Positions 30,655-39,830 are shown, counted from the stretch's first letter. The stretch is DNA of 64,000 nt from Pararhizobium capsulatum DSM 1112 (GCF_030814475.1 NZ_JAUSVF010000003.1:186001-250000); one strand, 5' to 3'. Numbers and translations are program-made. Notes: generated from the letters alone by a model not told the origin.

Positions 30655-30996
30655 AAACTCGGTTTCAGGGCCCTGGTGGTCAACAGCGGCGAAGCGGCGA
30701 AAATTCGTCTCAAACAAGCCAGTTTGTCGGTCGAAGCGATCCTTTGCGACATCCGCATGCCTGATGGGGACGGACCAGCGTTCTTTGACTGGCTCCGCCA
30801 ATCCCTTCCGACGCTGGCAGGACGCATCGGCTTCATCACCGGAGACACGTTGGGACCTGCCGCCGGCCGTTTCCTGGCGCGCTCCGAATGCCCCGTGATC
30901 GAAAAGCCATTCACACCGGAAGACATAAGGCGCGTCCTTGGCTCGTTAGTAAAACCCACCTTGCGTTCTGAAACAATCGAAACAAAGCTCGATTGA
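30655..30996 (+). pseudogene. Receiver (response-regulator) domain remnant
   Basis: The + strand frame from about 30655 reads KLGFRALVVNSGEAAKIRLKQASLSVEAILCDIRMPDGDGPAFFDWL, with the phospho-acceptor Asp in CDIRMPDGDG, the Thr of FITGDTLG and the conserved Lys in VIEKPFTPEDIRRVL. The first beta strand with its acidic pair is missing; the frame upstream is antisense to the RTX remnant. It was probably the C-terminal receiver of a hybrid histidine kinase or a response regulator. The open frame runs from 30502 and may still be translated, but not as a functional receiver. Confidence 0.7.
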
Positions 30997-31063
30997 GGGC
31001 GAATTCTGCCGGAAACATTGCACTGTTAAAGTCACCTTTCGAAACAACTCTGGAGCTGATATT

Positions 31064-31489
31064 ATGCAGGAAACCGAAATTGTGTTGCTTGAAGACAGCT
31101 TCGCTGAAGTCCGCGCGGCAGGAGAACAAGCTGCTGCACTATTTTACGCACGGCTTTTCGTTCACGATCCTTCTTTGAGGATCATGTTTACGAGCACCGA
31201 TATGAAAGAGCAGGGCCGCAAGTCCCTGGTCATCAAATCCTTGCGTAGACTTGATTCCGTCGTTCCGGCACTGGAACAACTCGCGGTAAAGCATGTCGGT
31301 TACGGCGTCCGAGATGAACATTATACCGTGGTGGGAAAGGCCCTGATGGAAACCCTGTCCGTGTTCTTCGCCAAACGATTTACACTCGAATATCGCGCGG
31401 CATGAACATCGGCCTATGAAACGGTTGCCACCGTGATGATAGCAGCGGCAAATTCAAGCCGGGTAAGCGAGCTTCACCAACGTTGATAC
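31064..31489 (+). pseudogene. Bacterial globin, cut by an in-frame TGA
   Basis: ATG at 31064 opens a single-domain haemoglobin: EDSFAEVRAAGEQAAALFYARLFVHDPSLRIMF (helices A-C, with the conserved Phe), then HVGYGVRDEHYTVVGKALMETL containing the proximal His of helix F (KHVGYGV). The frame stops at TGA (31403-31405) after LEYRAA, exactly where relatives have Trp (AAW), and continues without frame change as TSAYETVATVMIAAA to a stop at 31489. A TGG to TGA change removes most of helix H. The 113-residue product might bind haem poorly or not fold. Confidence 0.75.
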
Positions 31490-32019
31490 TGATGGAAAAG
31501 ATTTGTTGTGTCAGCATCGCCCAGAATGCAGCCCGTTTTTTCCGGTTCGCTTGTCGCGCTTGGGGTACCTGCTTCCGCGCATGCGTACTCAAGGGTGAAT
31601 GGATGGGTCCGTGAGATCTCCGCGCTGGAGAGGACGCTCACATTCTGAAGGACAACAGGTGAGCTATGAAATAGACCAGGACCGAAAAACTGGAAAGGCA
31701 AGTGCTGAAAACGTGCGCCGTTTGACAACGTTACAGGTACCGTTGCAGCGTGTCAGTACTTTCGAGGAATTGCGATTGCACACATTAAGAGCGTCCCTGA
31801 TATTGCCTACTTTCACAAAGATCGCCCCGACCGTGAAACAACAGCCGGGGCTTTTTGTTTTCGCCAATGCAACAATTCGGAAAGCGCTGAGATCATTCCT
31901 ACTGTCTCGTCGCACCCGCGGATAATGGAAGTCTTGGCTTCCATATTTTCAGCAGCTCCCAAGACAACAAATATTTTCGAGCGTACTGTATCTCCATTGT
32001 TTAATGGGAGATTGCAGGA
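31490..32019. other. Intergenic stretch with one terminator-like hairpin
   Basis: 530 bases; the frames are short and unlike known proteins. The only clear structure is the hairpin with T-tract at 31824-31860. The last 60 bases are AT-rich and probably carry the promoter of the RTX gene. Confidence 0.4.
31824..31860 (+). terminator. Rho-independent terminator
   Basis: GCCCCG (31824-31829) and CGGGGC (31846-31851) form a stem directly followed by TTTTTGTTT. It is the right shape for a + strand terminator although no intact gene ends just before it. Confidence 0.6.
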
Positions 32020-33372
32020 ATGGCCTTGCAGATATTTGGATTTAATAGCATTGGCACGGGTCTTCGTGCCGACCTGACCACAGCAGACAGCGTTTTTGTC
32101 GCCGTAGGTATTACGGTGGGATCGAACGACAATAGTTCAATTAGCGGAACGGGAAGCTATCACACAGCCAATATTCAGGGGACGGTTGTCGGAGGAAGCA
32201 ACGGTATCCTTCTCGGCGATGATGGATCAGCGGACAGCAATCAGCATTTGATCGTAGGGGAAAACGGCTATATCGGGGCATTTGCCAATTGGGGCGCTAC
32301 GCTCAGAGGCTTTGATTCCCTTGTAGAAAATGACGGCACGATCTTCAGTTCTTTTGTGGCCCTACTTATCGACGGCACAAACGCAGCCTCACAATCGACA
32401 GTAATCAACACCGGCCTCATCGATGGGGGACTTTATGGCATCTTTCATTCAGGCAGCGAAACTCTGAACGTCGAAAACAACGGTACGATCAAATCGGGCC
32501 ACTTTGCCTATGTCAGCACAAACGCAAGCGCCATCGACCAGATCACGAACACCGGTAAGATGGATGGCACGCTTTTTCTTGGCGGCGGCAATGACGTTTT
32601 CGACTCTCGGCTTGGGACGCTGTCAGGCACGGTAAATGCGGATGCGGGCTCCGACAAGCTCTACGGTAGCGCACTTGCGGACACGTTCTACGGCGGCGAC
32701 GATGGGGATACCATCTCCGGCTATGCCGGCAACGACAAGTTGTATGGCGACAATGGGAATGACGCCTTGGTGGGCGGTGCGGGTGCCGACGCACTCAGCG
32801 GCGGGGCTGGAACGGATCGCGCGTACTATTCAGGGGCGACAACCGGGGTTGTCGTCAGCCTGCTGACCCCGTCTCTCAATACGGGTGAGGCCAAAGGCGA
32901 CACCTTCAGTTCGATCGAAAACCTGACCGGCTCCAAGTACAACGATAGCCTCTTCGGGAACGCAGGGGCAAACTCGATCAGCGGCGGCGCGGGAAACGAT
33001 ATCATCAAAGGCTATGCCGGCAAGGATGCACTCGCAGGCGGTTCGGGCAACGACACATTTGTGTTCGACACCGCGCTCAGCGCCGCCACCAATGTCGATA
33101 CCATCAGCGACTACAATGTCGCTGCCGATACGATCAGGCTGGAAAACGCCATATTCACCAAACTGACGGCGACCGGCGTTCTCGACGCAACTGCCTTTGT
33201 CAAGAACACGACGGGTGTGGCTGCCGACGCATCCGACCGGATCGTCTATGAAACCGATACCGGCAAACTGCTTTACGACCGGGATGGAAACGGTGCATCC
33301 TATGCCGGCGTCCAGTTCGCGAAGCTGGCGGCGGGACTGGCAATTACCAGCACCGATTTCTTTATCATTTGA
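32020..33372 (+). CDS. RTX calcium-binding repeat protein
   Basis: A 450-residue acidic, Gly/Asn/Asp-rich protein without N-terminal signal peptide. The first 200 residues are beta-helix-like (VENDGTI, VINTGLIDGGLYGI, VENNGTIKSG, ITNTGKMDG). From about 205 there are RTX nonapeptide repeats of the GGxGxDxLx type (GSDKLYGS, GNDKLYGDNGNDALVGGAGADALSGGAG, then GGAGNDIIKGYAGKDALAGGSGNDTF). The C-terminus (TISDYNVAADTIRLENAIF, LLYDRDGNG) is the usual type I secretion signal region. It is a secreted or surface Ca-binding protein; the role is unknown. No type I exporter genes lie in the window. Confidence 0.9.
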   Translation: MALQIFGFNSIGTGLRADLTTADSVFVAVGITVGSNDNSSISGTGSYHTANIQGTVVGGSNGILLGDDGSADSNQHLIVGENGYIGAFANWGATLRGFDSLVENDGTIFSSFVALLIDGTNAASQSTVINTGLIDGGLYGIFHSGSETLNVENNGTIKSGHFAYVSTNASAIDQITNTGKMDGTLFLGGGNDVFDSRLGTLSGTVNADAGSDKLYGSALADTFYGGDDGDTISGYAGNDKLYGDNGNDALVGGAGADALSGGAGTDRAYYSGATTGVVVSLLTPSLNTGEAKGDTFSSIENLTGSKYNDSLFGNAGANSISGGAGNDIIKGYAGKDALAGGSGNDTFVFDTALSAATNVDTISDYNVAADTIRLENAIFTKLTATGVLDATAFVKNTTGVAADASDRIVYETDTGKLLYDRDGNGASYAGVQFAKLAAGLAITSTDFFII

Positions 33373-33496
33373 GGCGAATGCCCAAAATCGTAAACGTCGA
33401 GACTGCCCGGCGTTCGCTCTGCGACGGGGGGGATCACCCTGCGAACGCGGGGCCGACGAATAATCGGCTACATGGCCTGTGGCCGCACCTCATGTC

Positions 33497-33697
33497 CTAG
33501 AGCGACGAATAGCCGACCAAGGTGGTGAGCGCCGCAACGCGCGTCCACAACAATGATACACGTCGGCACCTTGTGGCAAACTCAATGAGGGTCTGCCGCC
33601 GCATCGTTCGGCGGACAATCACGGCGCGTTTGTCGTCAATCCCAACAACGCTGCAGCTATTCTTTCCTACATCGGTGCTCAGGATCGAAATCGTCAT
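33497..33697 (-). pseudogene. IS110-family transposase, N-terminal fragment
   Basis: The minus frame reads MTISILSTDVGKNSCSVVGIDDKRAVIVRRTMRRQTLIEFA, the start of the RuvC-like DEDD domain of IS110-family transposases (first acidic residue in STDVGKN). After about residue 44 the reading changes frame (relatives continue with a Met/Glu-Ala-Cys-x-GAHHLGR type motif, readable here in another frame as an echo) and nothing further remains. It is not obviously the missing half of the 2.2-kb remnant, which belongs to a different-looking IS110 subgroup. Confidence 0.65.
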
Positions 33698-33883
33698 CGA
33701 TCGGCTCCTCTTCCTTCAACGAAGGCACATCACATTAGATGCGTTCGGAGGGCGGACCATCATAGTCAACACTGGGGGCCGTCACGAAGAACGTGACGTG
33801 CAATGAATGCAGAGAACGCTTCCATCTGCTGAACGACAAGGTCCTTGGTCGGCGATGTCACGTTATCAGCAGCCTAACGGTTG

Positions 33884-34557
33884 ATGGATAATTCGGCTGA
33901 GAGGAACTCGCCGCCTCTCAGTTACAAGAACCACCGCTTTCCACCGCAGATCATCGCCCATGCGATCTGGCTGTATTTCCGGTTCCCTTTGAGCCTGCGG
34001 CTGGTCGAGGAATAGCTGCTGGAGCGCGGCGTTGTCGTGTCTTACGAAACGATACGGCGATGGAGCCGCAAATTCGGGGCCGCTTACGTGAAGCCGCTGC
34101 GCAGAAAGAAGCCGCCGCGAAAAGATATCTGGCATTTGGACGAGGTCGTGATTTCCATGGGTGGCCGAAAACACCGGCTTTGGCGTGCCGTTGACCAGGA
34201 CGGTTACGTCCTCGACGAGAAAGCAAGGCCTGACGCCGAACGCATCGCTAGCGACAAGCTGCGCTCGTAGGGAGGGGCAAAAACGGACGTGATGCCGCAG
34301 TCGAACATCGATCACGCAAGGGCCTAAACAATCATGCGGAGAATTCTCACGTGCCACTTCGAATAAGAGAACGGATGATGCAGGGATTTCGATCTGTCGG
34401 CGGCTTGCAACGTTTCATCTCGGTCTTCTCAGCAGTCCGCAATCTATTCGTCGCGCTGCAACGGAAACGCTTAGCCCTAGCCACCCACATTCATCGGATC
34501 CGCGCAATGGCGCAGTGGAAAGCCGTGACCGCCGCAGGTGCCGGAGTTGACAGATAA
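33884..34557 (+). pseudogene. Second IS6-family transposase, degraded
   Basis: ATG at 33884 starts MDNSAERNSPPLSYKNHRFPPQIIAHAIWLYFRFPLSLRLVEE, followed by an in-frame TAG (34013-34015), then continues LLERGVVVSYETIRRWSRKFG and the first DDE block WHLDEVVISMGGRKHRLWRAVDQDG until 34270. After a deletion or frame change the C-terminal end is readable in another frame at 34351-34557 (FRSVGGLQRFISVFSAVRNLFV, RIRAMAQWKAVT). At least two lesions make it inactive. It is clearly different in sequence from the IS6 element beside repA. Confidence 0.8.
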
Positions 34558-34692
34558 GCGCCTTGTCCGGGCGTCAAGGAAACAACGTGACATCGCCCCA
34601 AACTGGCGACCACTGGGTTTGGCGCGATCAGGTTGGCTGATCGCGTTCAAGCTGCTAAGTCGCATCTGATCTCAAGTACGAGGAAAGATTTA

Positions 34693-35328
34693 ATGTTCGC
34701 CGATCTCGATCAGCTCCTGCTTGTGTTCACCGCATATATCATAGGAGCCGCAAGTCCTGGGCCAAGCAATATGCGGATCATGGGCGTCGCAATGGATCAG
34801 GGCCGTAAAGCAGCGTTGATAATCGCCGCCGGTGTGATCAGTGGCTCGTTCTTCTGGGGAACAATGGCGGCAACCGGCGTGTCCGCGATCCTGGCCCAAT
34901 ATGCGGAGGCTCTGGTTATCCTCAAAATATTCGGCGGGCTGTATCTCCTCTATCTGGCCTTCAAGGCCGGAAGCTCGGCGCTGACCTCCGATGACAAACT
35001 CAGTCTCCAACTGGAGGCGCGGCAAATAGTTACCGGGTTCGGGCTCTATCGTCGCGGACTACTCATGCATCTTATGAACCCGAAAGCTGTATTGGGTTGG
35101 ATTGCCACGATGACGCTTGGCCTTGGACCGGACGCCACAACGGCGACCGTGGTCATTATCCTCGCAGGGTGCGCCGTCCTTAGCGTGACGATCTTCGGCG
35201 GTTACGCTTTGCTGTTCTCGACCGCGCCGATGATCCGTATCTACCGTCGCGCCCGTCGCTGGATCGCGGGCACCCTCGCAGGCGTGTATGGAGCGGGAGG
35301 CATGAAGCTTCTGCTTTCGCGCTCATAA
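34693..35328 (+). CDS. LysE/RhtB-family amino-acid exporter
   Basis: A 211-residue inner-membrane protein with about six hydrophobic segments. The N-terminus LLLVFTAYIIGAASPGPSNMRIMGVAMDQGRKAAL carries the LysE family signature SPGPSN. Members export amino acids or their derivatives. The start at 34693 matches the family; AGGAAAG lies upstream. It stands 14 bases before a DapA-family lyase gene on the same strand, so the two probably form an operon in which the lyase product or substrate is exported; the substrate is unknown. Confidence 0.85.
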   Translation: MFADLDQLLLVFTAYIIGAASPGPSNMRIMGVAMDQGRKAALIIAAGVISGSFFWGTMAATGVSAILAQYAEALVILKIFGGLYLLYLAFKAGSSALTSDDKLSLQLEARQIVTGFGLYRRGLLMHLMNPKAVLGWIATMTLGLGPDATTATVVIILAGCAVLSVTIFGGYALLFSTAPMIRIYRRARRWIAGTLAGVYGAGGMKLLLSRS

Positions 35329-35342
35329 ACGAAGGAAATCTG

Positions 35343-36266
35343 ATGACCCTATTTCAAGGCCTGTCGGCGTTCCCCATCACTCCCACTAACCAGGCTGGCG
35401 TTGTCGATACGTCGGCATTGGCGATCATCCTGAACCGTATCCGGGAAGCGGGCGCAGATTCCATCGGACTGCTCGGCAGCACGGGGGGATACGCCTTCTT
35501 GTCTCGTGATCAAAGACGTCGCGCCTTGGAAACCACGATGGCGACGGTCGGTGGCAAGATACCCGTCATCGTCGGGGTCGGTGCGCTTCGAACGGATGAG
35601 GCTGAGGCGTTGGCTAGGGATGCCAGAGAAGCGGGGGCCGACGGCCTACTCCTTGCTCCCGTGTCTTACACGCCTCTTACCGAGCAGGAGGTCTACGAGC
35701 ACTACGCGGCAGTCACCGATGTGGGACAGCTTCCCCTATGCGTCTACAGCAACCCCAGCACAACGAGATTCACGTTCAGCGTTGAACTGATCGAACGGCT
35801 CGCCAAGGTTCGAAACATCGTAGCCATAAAAATGCCACTGCCTGCCGACGGGGACTACTCTTCCGAGATGGCCACTATCCGACGTCACACAGCGTCTACT
35901 TTTGCGACTGGCTATAGCGGGGATTGGGGTGCGGCTGACGCGCTGCTGGCAGGAGCCGACGCCTGGTACAGCGTTGTCGCAGGGCTGTTACCATCCGAGG
36001 CCCTGGCGCTCGCCAGAGCGGCTCGATCTGGAGACGCCGAGCTTGCAGCGCGCCTCAACAAAGCGTTCGAACCGCTGTGGTCGCTGTTCAAGGAGTTCGG
36101 AAGCTTCCGCGTTATGTTCGCAGTCGCGGATATTATCGGGATCGGAGCTTTCGAGCCGCCCCGTCCAGTTCTGGGGCTTCATCCGGAGGCACGCGCTCGG
36201 GTGGCGGAGGCAATCTATGGACTTCGTACCGCGACTCATCGGCTCACCATTAGGATGGTGCCATGA
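35343..36266 (+). CDS. Dihydrodipicolinate synthase/N-acetylneuraminate lyase family protein
   Basis: A 307-residue Schiff-base aldolase. It has a DHDPS-type LGSTGGYAFLS segment (about 41-51), the Tyr of the catalytic triad in CVYSNPST (about 136-143), and the Schiff-base Lys in NIVAIKMPLP. The family condenses or cleaves pyruvate adducts; the true substrate is often not the lysine precursor, and the pairing with a LysE exporter hints at a specialised amino-acid-like compound. The last dozen residues (THRLTIRMVP) are unusual. An IS1182 element begins 19 bases after the stop, so the end may have been altered by insertion. Confidence 0.88.
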   Translation: MTLFQGLSAFPITPTNQAGVVDTSALAIILNRIREAGADSIGLLGSTGGYAFLSRDQRRRALETTMATVGGKIPVIVGVGALRTDEAEALARDAREAGADGLLLAPVSYTPLTEQEVYEHYAAVTDVGQLPLCVYSNPSTTRFTFSVELIERLAKVRNIVAIKMPLPADGDYSSEMATIRRHTASTFATGYSGDWGAADALLAGADAWYSVVAGLLPSEALALARAARSGDAELAARLNKAFEPLWSLFKEFGSFRVMFAVADIIGIGAFEPPRPVLGLHPEARARVAEAIYGLRTATHRLTIRMVP

Positions 36267-36284
36267 CGGCTTTCGGCCGATACT

Positions 36285-37849
36285 GTTGAAAAACTAACCG
36301 TTGTCGGCATTGGGATGTCATGATTCAATCGTCGCATTGATTTGCGGGGGATTGAGTGATGATGGGATGCCAGACAGCTCCAGCGCAGCTCTTCTACGAC
36401 TTCTGCCTTGATGATCACGTTCCTGCCGACCACATGCTGCGCGGGATCGACCGCCATCTCGAACTCGACAGCGTACGAGCGCACTTGAAGCCTTTCTACA
36501 GCGCCACGGGTCGCCCCTCGATTGATCCCGAGCTTATGATGCGAATGCTGATCATCGGCTATTCCATGGGCATTCGCTCGGAGCGACGGCTTTGCGAAGA
36601 GGTCCACCTCAATCTCGCCTATCGCTGGTTCTGCCGCCTCGGTCTGGACGGCAAGGTCCCTGATCACTCAAGCTTCTCGAAGAACCGCCATGGCCGGTTC
36701 CGGCAAAGCGACATCCTGCGGCATATGTTCGAAACGGTAGTGGAGCGCTGCCTCTCTCAAGGGTTGGTTGGTACGGAAGGATTTGCAGTCGATGCCAGCT
36801 TGATCGCGGCGGATGCAAACAAGCAGCGCTCGGTACCAGGATCGGAATGGGAAGCCAAAGAAGATGCGGGACGCTCGGTACAGGAATATCTGGCTGTTCT
36901 CGATGATGCTGCTTTCGGCGCTGCCTCGCCGGTCACGCCGAAGTTCATCTCCTCGTCTGATCCGGCCGCCCAATGGACCGGTGCCCACAAAGGCCACGCC
37001 TTCTTCGCCTATGCGACCAACTATCTGATCGATACAGACCACGGCGTCATTCTGGATGTGGAGGCGACACGGGCGATCCGCCAGGCGGAGGTCGGTGCAT
37101 CCCGCACAATGCTCGGCAGGACCGAGAACCGCTTCGGCTTGCGGCCCGATTACCTCGCGGCCGACAGTGCCTACGGTTCTGCCGACAACCTCGCCTGGTT
37201 GGTCAACGAGAAGGAGATCGCGCCGCACATTCCGGTCTTCGACAAGTCGAAGCGGACGGATGGCACCTTCTCGCGTTCCGACTTCACCTGGGAAGCCGAG
37301 AAGGAGCAATACCTTTGCCCTGCCGGAAAGGAGCTGAAACAATTCCAACGCACTTACGACCCACCCAGATCGGGGATCACGGCCGAGGGAACCCGGCTTT
37401 ATCGTGCCAGCAAGAAGGACTGTGATCAGTGTGAACTGAAGCCTCGATGCTGCCCGAACATGCCTATGCGCAAAGTACCGCGCGATCTCAACGAGGATGC
37501 ACGCGATGTCGCCCGAGCGATTGCCAAGACACCGGAGTATGAGCAGTCACGGCATCGTCGAAAGAAGGTCGAAATGCTCTTCGCTCACCTCAAGCGCATA
37601 CTACGGATGGCACGTTTAAGGCTTCGAGGGCCGTGTGGTGCGAGAGACGAATTCCTGCTTGCCGCAACCGCACAGAACCTGAGGAGGCTGGCCAAACTCA
37701 GGCCTCAGATGCCGCCATGCGGTGCCATCGCCGCTTGAGGGCGGCATCGACCGATACCCTGCGCTAAGGCGTGGGCAGATCGCAGCATAGTGCACCGCCC
37801 AAAAGACCGAAAAGGGCGTGTGAGCGGATAATCCGTCGAGTTTTTCAAC
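36285..37849 (+). mobile_element. IS1182-family insertion sequence
   Basis: An 11-bp inverted repeat, GTTGAAAAACT (36285-36295) and AGTTTTTCAAC (37839-37849), brackets a complete transposase gene, giving an element of about 1.57 kb. Flanks share GATA near each end, but a clean target duplication is not evident. The element looks intact and possibly mobile. Confidence 0.85.
36356..37738 (+). CDS. IS1182-family transposase
   Basis: A 460-residue transposase. The N-terminal DUF772-type region is FYDFCLDDHVPADHMLRGIDRHLELDSVR, then PSIDPELMMRMLIIGYSMGIRSERRLCEEVHLNLAYRWFCRL. DDE residues lie in GFAVDASLIAADA (first Asp), DYLAADSAYGSADN (second Asp) and HRRKKVEMLFAHLKRILRM (Glu). A zinc-finger-like CDQCELKPRC is present. 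No stops or shifts are seen. Translation may start at either of the adjacent ATGs (36356 or 36359). Confidence 0.95.
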   Translation: MMMGCQTAPAQLFYDFCLDDHVPADHMLRGIDRHLELDSVRAHLKPFYSATGRPSIDPELMMRMLIIGYSMGIRSERRLCEEVHLNLAYRWFCRLGLDGKVPDHSSFSKNRHGRFRQSDILRHMFETVVERCLSQGLVGTEGFAVDASLIAADANKQRSVPGSEWEAKEDAGRSVQEYLAVLDDAAFGAASPVTPKFISSSDPAAQWTGAHKGHAFFAYATNYLIDTDHGVILDVEATRAIRQAEVGASRTMLGRTENRFGLRPDYLAADSAYGSADNLAWLVNEKEIAPHIPVFDKSKRTDGTFSRSDFTWEAEKEQYLCPAGKELKQFQRTYDPPRSGITAEGTRLYRASKKDCDQCELKPRCCPNMPMRKVPRDLNEDARDVARAIAKTPEYEQSRHRRKKVEMLFAHLKRILRMARLRLRGPCGARDEFLLAATAQNLRRLAKLRPQMPPCGAIAA

Positions 37850-38174
37850 GATATCCGCCCAAGTCAATCATACTGTCTGATTTAACAGGCGGCCTCTTCC
37901 AGAGGGTTCAAAAAAAGACTGAATGTCCCCAATGAAGGAGCATAGGCCGACTGCTCGAACTGCTAGCCGTCACACCGGGCCCGGATGTAATTATGCGCCA
38001 GCCAGAGCAATCAGCTAGGCGAGCAATGAGCGGGGGATGGCAGCTTTCAGTACTTTCTCTGTGACCATCGAACGAACGAAATGAAGGCGCATTCCTGACC
38101 GCCAACCACCTCTTGCCAAAGTCGCAAACAACTAGCCGTCGCAGCTTTGAAAACCTACAGCACGGATCTCTAAC
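37850..38174. other. Intergenic, no gene seen
   Basis: 325 bases between the IS1182 element and the DUF1294 gene. A minus-strand frame of 65 codons (37908-38105) has no family features and is Ser-rich, typical of chance. No structure stands out. Confidence 0.35.
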
Positions 38175-38498
38175 TCACATGGAAGCCTTCATTAGCGATA
38201 ACGCCTCAACAGCAAGTTTCGGTGCAGTAATCCATACGACGCCGAGACCCACATGCAGCGCTCCGATTGTCATTAAGATGCTGCGGAACGGCTCCTTGCG
38301 CGTTTTGTGACGAAGTACTTGCTGTGCGGTAAGGGCTCCGAGGCTTCCACCGGCAATAGCCAGCCAAAGCAGCGTGCTCTCGCGAACGCGCCAAGCACCC
38401 TCTATCGCAGCTTGCTTGTCCCACCAATAGACGCAGTAGACCACGACGTTGACGAGGAGGTAAATTAGAAGGAGTGTGAACGTTGTCGAAAGGTGCAT
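38175..38498 (-). CDS. DUF1294 membrane protein
   Basis: A 107-residue membrane protein: hydrophobic segments at about 5-25, 40-60 and 75-95, with the family motif CVYWWDKQAAIEGAWRVRESTLLWLAIAGGSLGALTAQQVLRHKTRKEPFR. In DUF1294 proteins the D-K-x-A and HKTxK motifs are conserved; some homologues are fused to a cold-shock domain, this one is not. The function is unknown. It is transcribed alone and divergently from the exported protein at 38.7 kb. Confidence 0.85.
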   Translation of the reverse strand: MHLSTTFTLLLIYLLVNVVVYCVYWWDKQAAIEGAWRVRESTLLWLAIAGGSLGALTAQQVLRHKTRKEPFRSILMTIGALHVGLGVVWITAPKLAVEALSLMKASM

Positions 38499-38711
38499 GG
38501 TCGGATTTTTGCACGCAGGCGTTAATCTCCGACTAACCTACAGTTCGATGATCGTCGCGTTGATCTATGCGGCGCCGGAACCGGCGCGTGAAGACTTCCA
38601 ATCGCGCAAGCCTCCGCTTTCGATGAACCTGCCGAGCCAGCTTCCGCGACTCATCGGGGAACATTTACCGCACCGCCCGATTTTCCGATAATCCTGGAGG
38701 TAAGTCTAGTC

Positions 38712-39200
38712 ATGCGCGTTCACCACATTGCGGTTCCGTTGATACTGGCCCTGATTTTTCCGTCAGATGGTTTCCCGCGCGATTTCTTTACCGACCTATC
38801 AGGAAAATGGTCAGGAACGGGCCAAGCATATCTGAGAAGGCTGGGAGATGTTACGGCGGGGTGCTCGCTCTCGGTCAACGGCTCCCCTAGAAATGCCGCA
38901 ATGAATGGAACCTGCAGGTTCCTTCTGTTTCGCCAATCGCTCGGGCTGACGTTGGCGAAGGCTGCCAATAACCGGGTGACGGGAACGTATACTGGCGCCA
39001 AGACCGGACCTGCCCAACTCAGCGGAACGGTCCGCGGTGATATAGTCCTCAATGTCAACTGGGGAGCGCCGGTCAACGGGGATCGCATTGCGCAGATGGT
39101 GATAAGGCGAACGGGCGAAAACAGCTTCGAGCAGACGGTGATCGACAAGGTCGACGGCAAGACCAGGACAACGTCGCGATTTTCGTTCGAGCGGAAGTAG
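38712..39200 (+). CDS. Hypothetical exported protein
   Basis: A 162-residue protein with a signal peptide (MRVHHIAVPLILALIFPSDGFPRD, cleavage near residue 22) followed by a mature domain rich in beta strands: DLSGKWSGTGQAYLR, CSLSVNGSPRNAAMNGTC (two Cys that may form a disulfide), TGTYTGAKTGPAQLSGTVRGDIVLNVNWG and a C-terminal TTSRFSFERK. The pattern of GxWxGxGxAxL near the N-terminus suggests a lipocalin-like barrel, but I cannot name a family. GGAGG lies 12 bases before the ATG. Copy B of a dispersed repeat begins at its stop codon. Confidence 0.75.
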   Translation: MRVHHIAVPLILALIFPSDGFPRDFFTDLSGKWSGTGQAYLRRLGDVTAGCSLSVNGSPRNAAMNGTCRFLLFRQSLGLTLAKAANNRVTGTYTGAKTGPAQLSGTVRGDIVLNVNWGAPVNGDRIAQMVIRRTGENSFEQTVIDKVDGKTRTTSRFSFERK

Positions 39201-39264
39201 CCTCAGGCCCTACCTCAGTGAAAGCCGGATGCTTTTTGGCAGATATCTCTACGACCGCTCCAAG
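39200..39264. repeat. Dispersed repeat, copy B
   Basis: The same sequence as 30357-30415, with a small deletion; core GGCAGATATCTCTAC. It starts at the stop of the exported-protein gene. The identity estimate is by eye. Confidence 0.55.
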
Positions 39265-39830
39265 ACCGACCCAAGAGGCTGGAAGCTCCACCTGCTTGAC
39301 TCTCCAACCTCGTTCATCGCCAGATTGCGATCGTTGCACTCAAAAACCCGCAATTCGACAGGGCGCGATAAAATGTTTTCTGAGCAACCATGAATCACCT
39401 CAAACCGCAGCGCGACCCCAACCGCTGCGGTTTTTTCTGCGCGGTCGCGGCTGCCTGTTCGGTTCTTAACTGCACCCGCCTTCGATGAATTCGACGCTGC
39501 ACGGTGCTCATGCGCAGGTCGGTAGCGCCACTCGATGCCCATCTCCGACACCTTCGCCGCCCGGCAAGATCCTTTTGCTTTCAATTCAGAAGGGCGCGGT
39601 CTGTCTAGTCGGGTCTTTGCGTTCGGCGGTTTGGAACTCTGGGGCGTAAGGCGATTTTTGGAACATAGTTGGCCCGCAGGAGTAACCGCCCCTTCTCGCC
39701 GTCATACCACGACGCGTTCTGGGCTCTAGTCTCCCGTTTGGCTCTCGACATCTCGCACGCCCGGCCGAAATGCAACTGACGCGCTCTCAAAGCGCGGCAT
39801 AAGGCACAACCGGCATCAATGCGTCCGCAT
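39265..39830. other. Intergenic with terminator
   Basis: 566 bases without a convincing gene. It holds one strong rho-independent terminator (39405-39436). Minus-strand frames over 39605-39895 are cysteine- and arginine-rich and look non-coding. Confidence 0.4.
39405..39436 (+). terminator. Rho-independent terminator
   Basis: CCGCAGCG (39405-39412) and CGCTGCGG (39423-39430), an 8-bp perfect stem with a 10-base loop, followed by TTTTTT. It probably ends transcription from the exported-protein gene. Confidence 0.85.

Noticed and set aside
32640..33060. Tandem GGC/GAC-rich repeats, first considered as a DNA repeat array
   Set aside because: The periodicity follows the RTX nonapeptide codons and needs no separate explanation.
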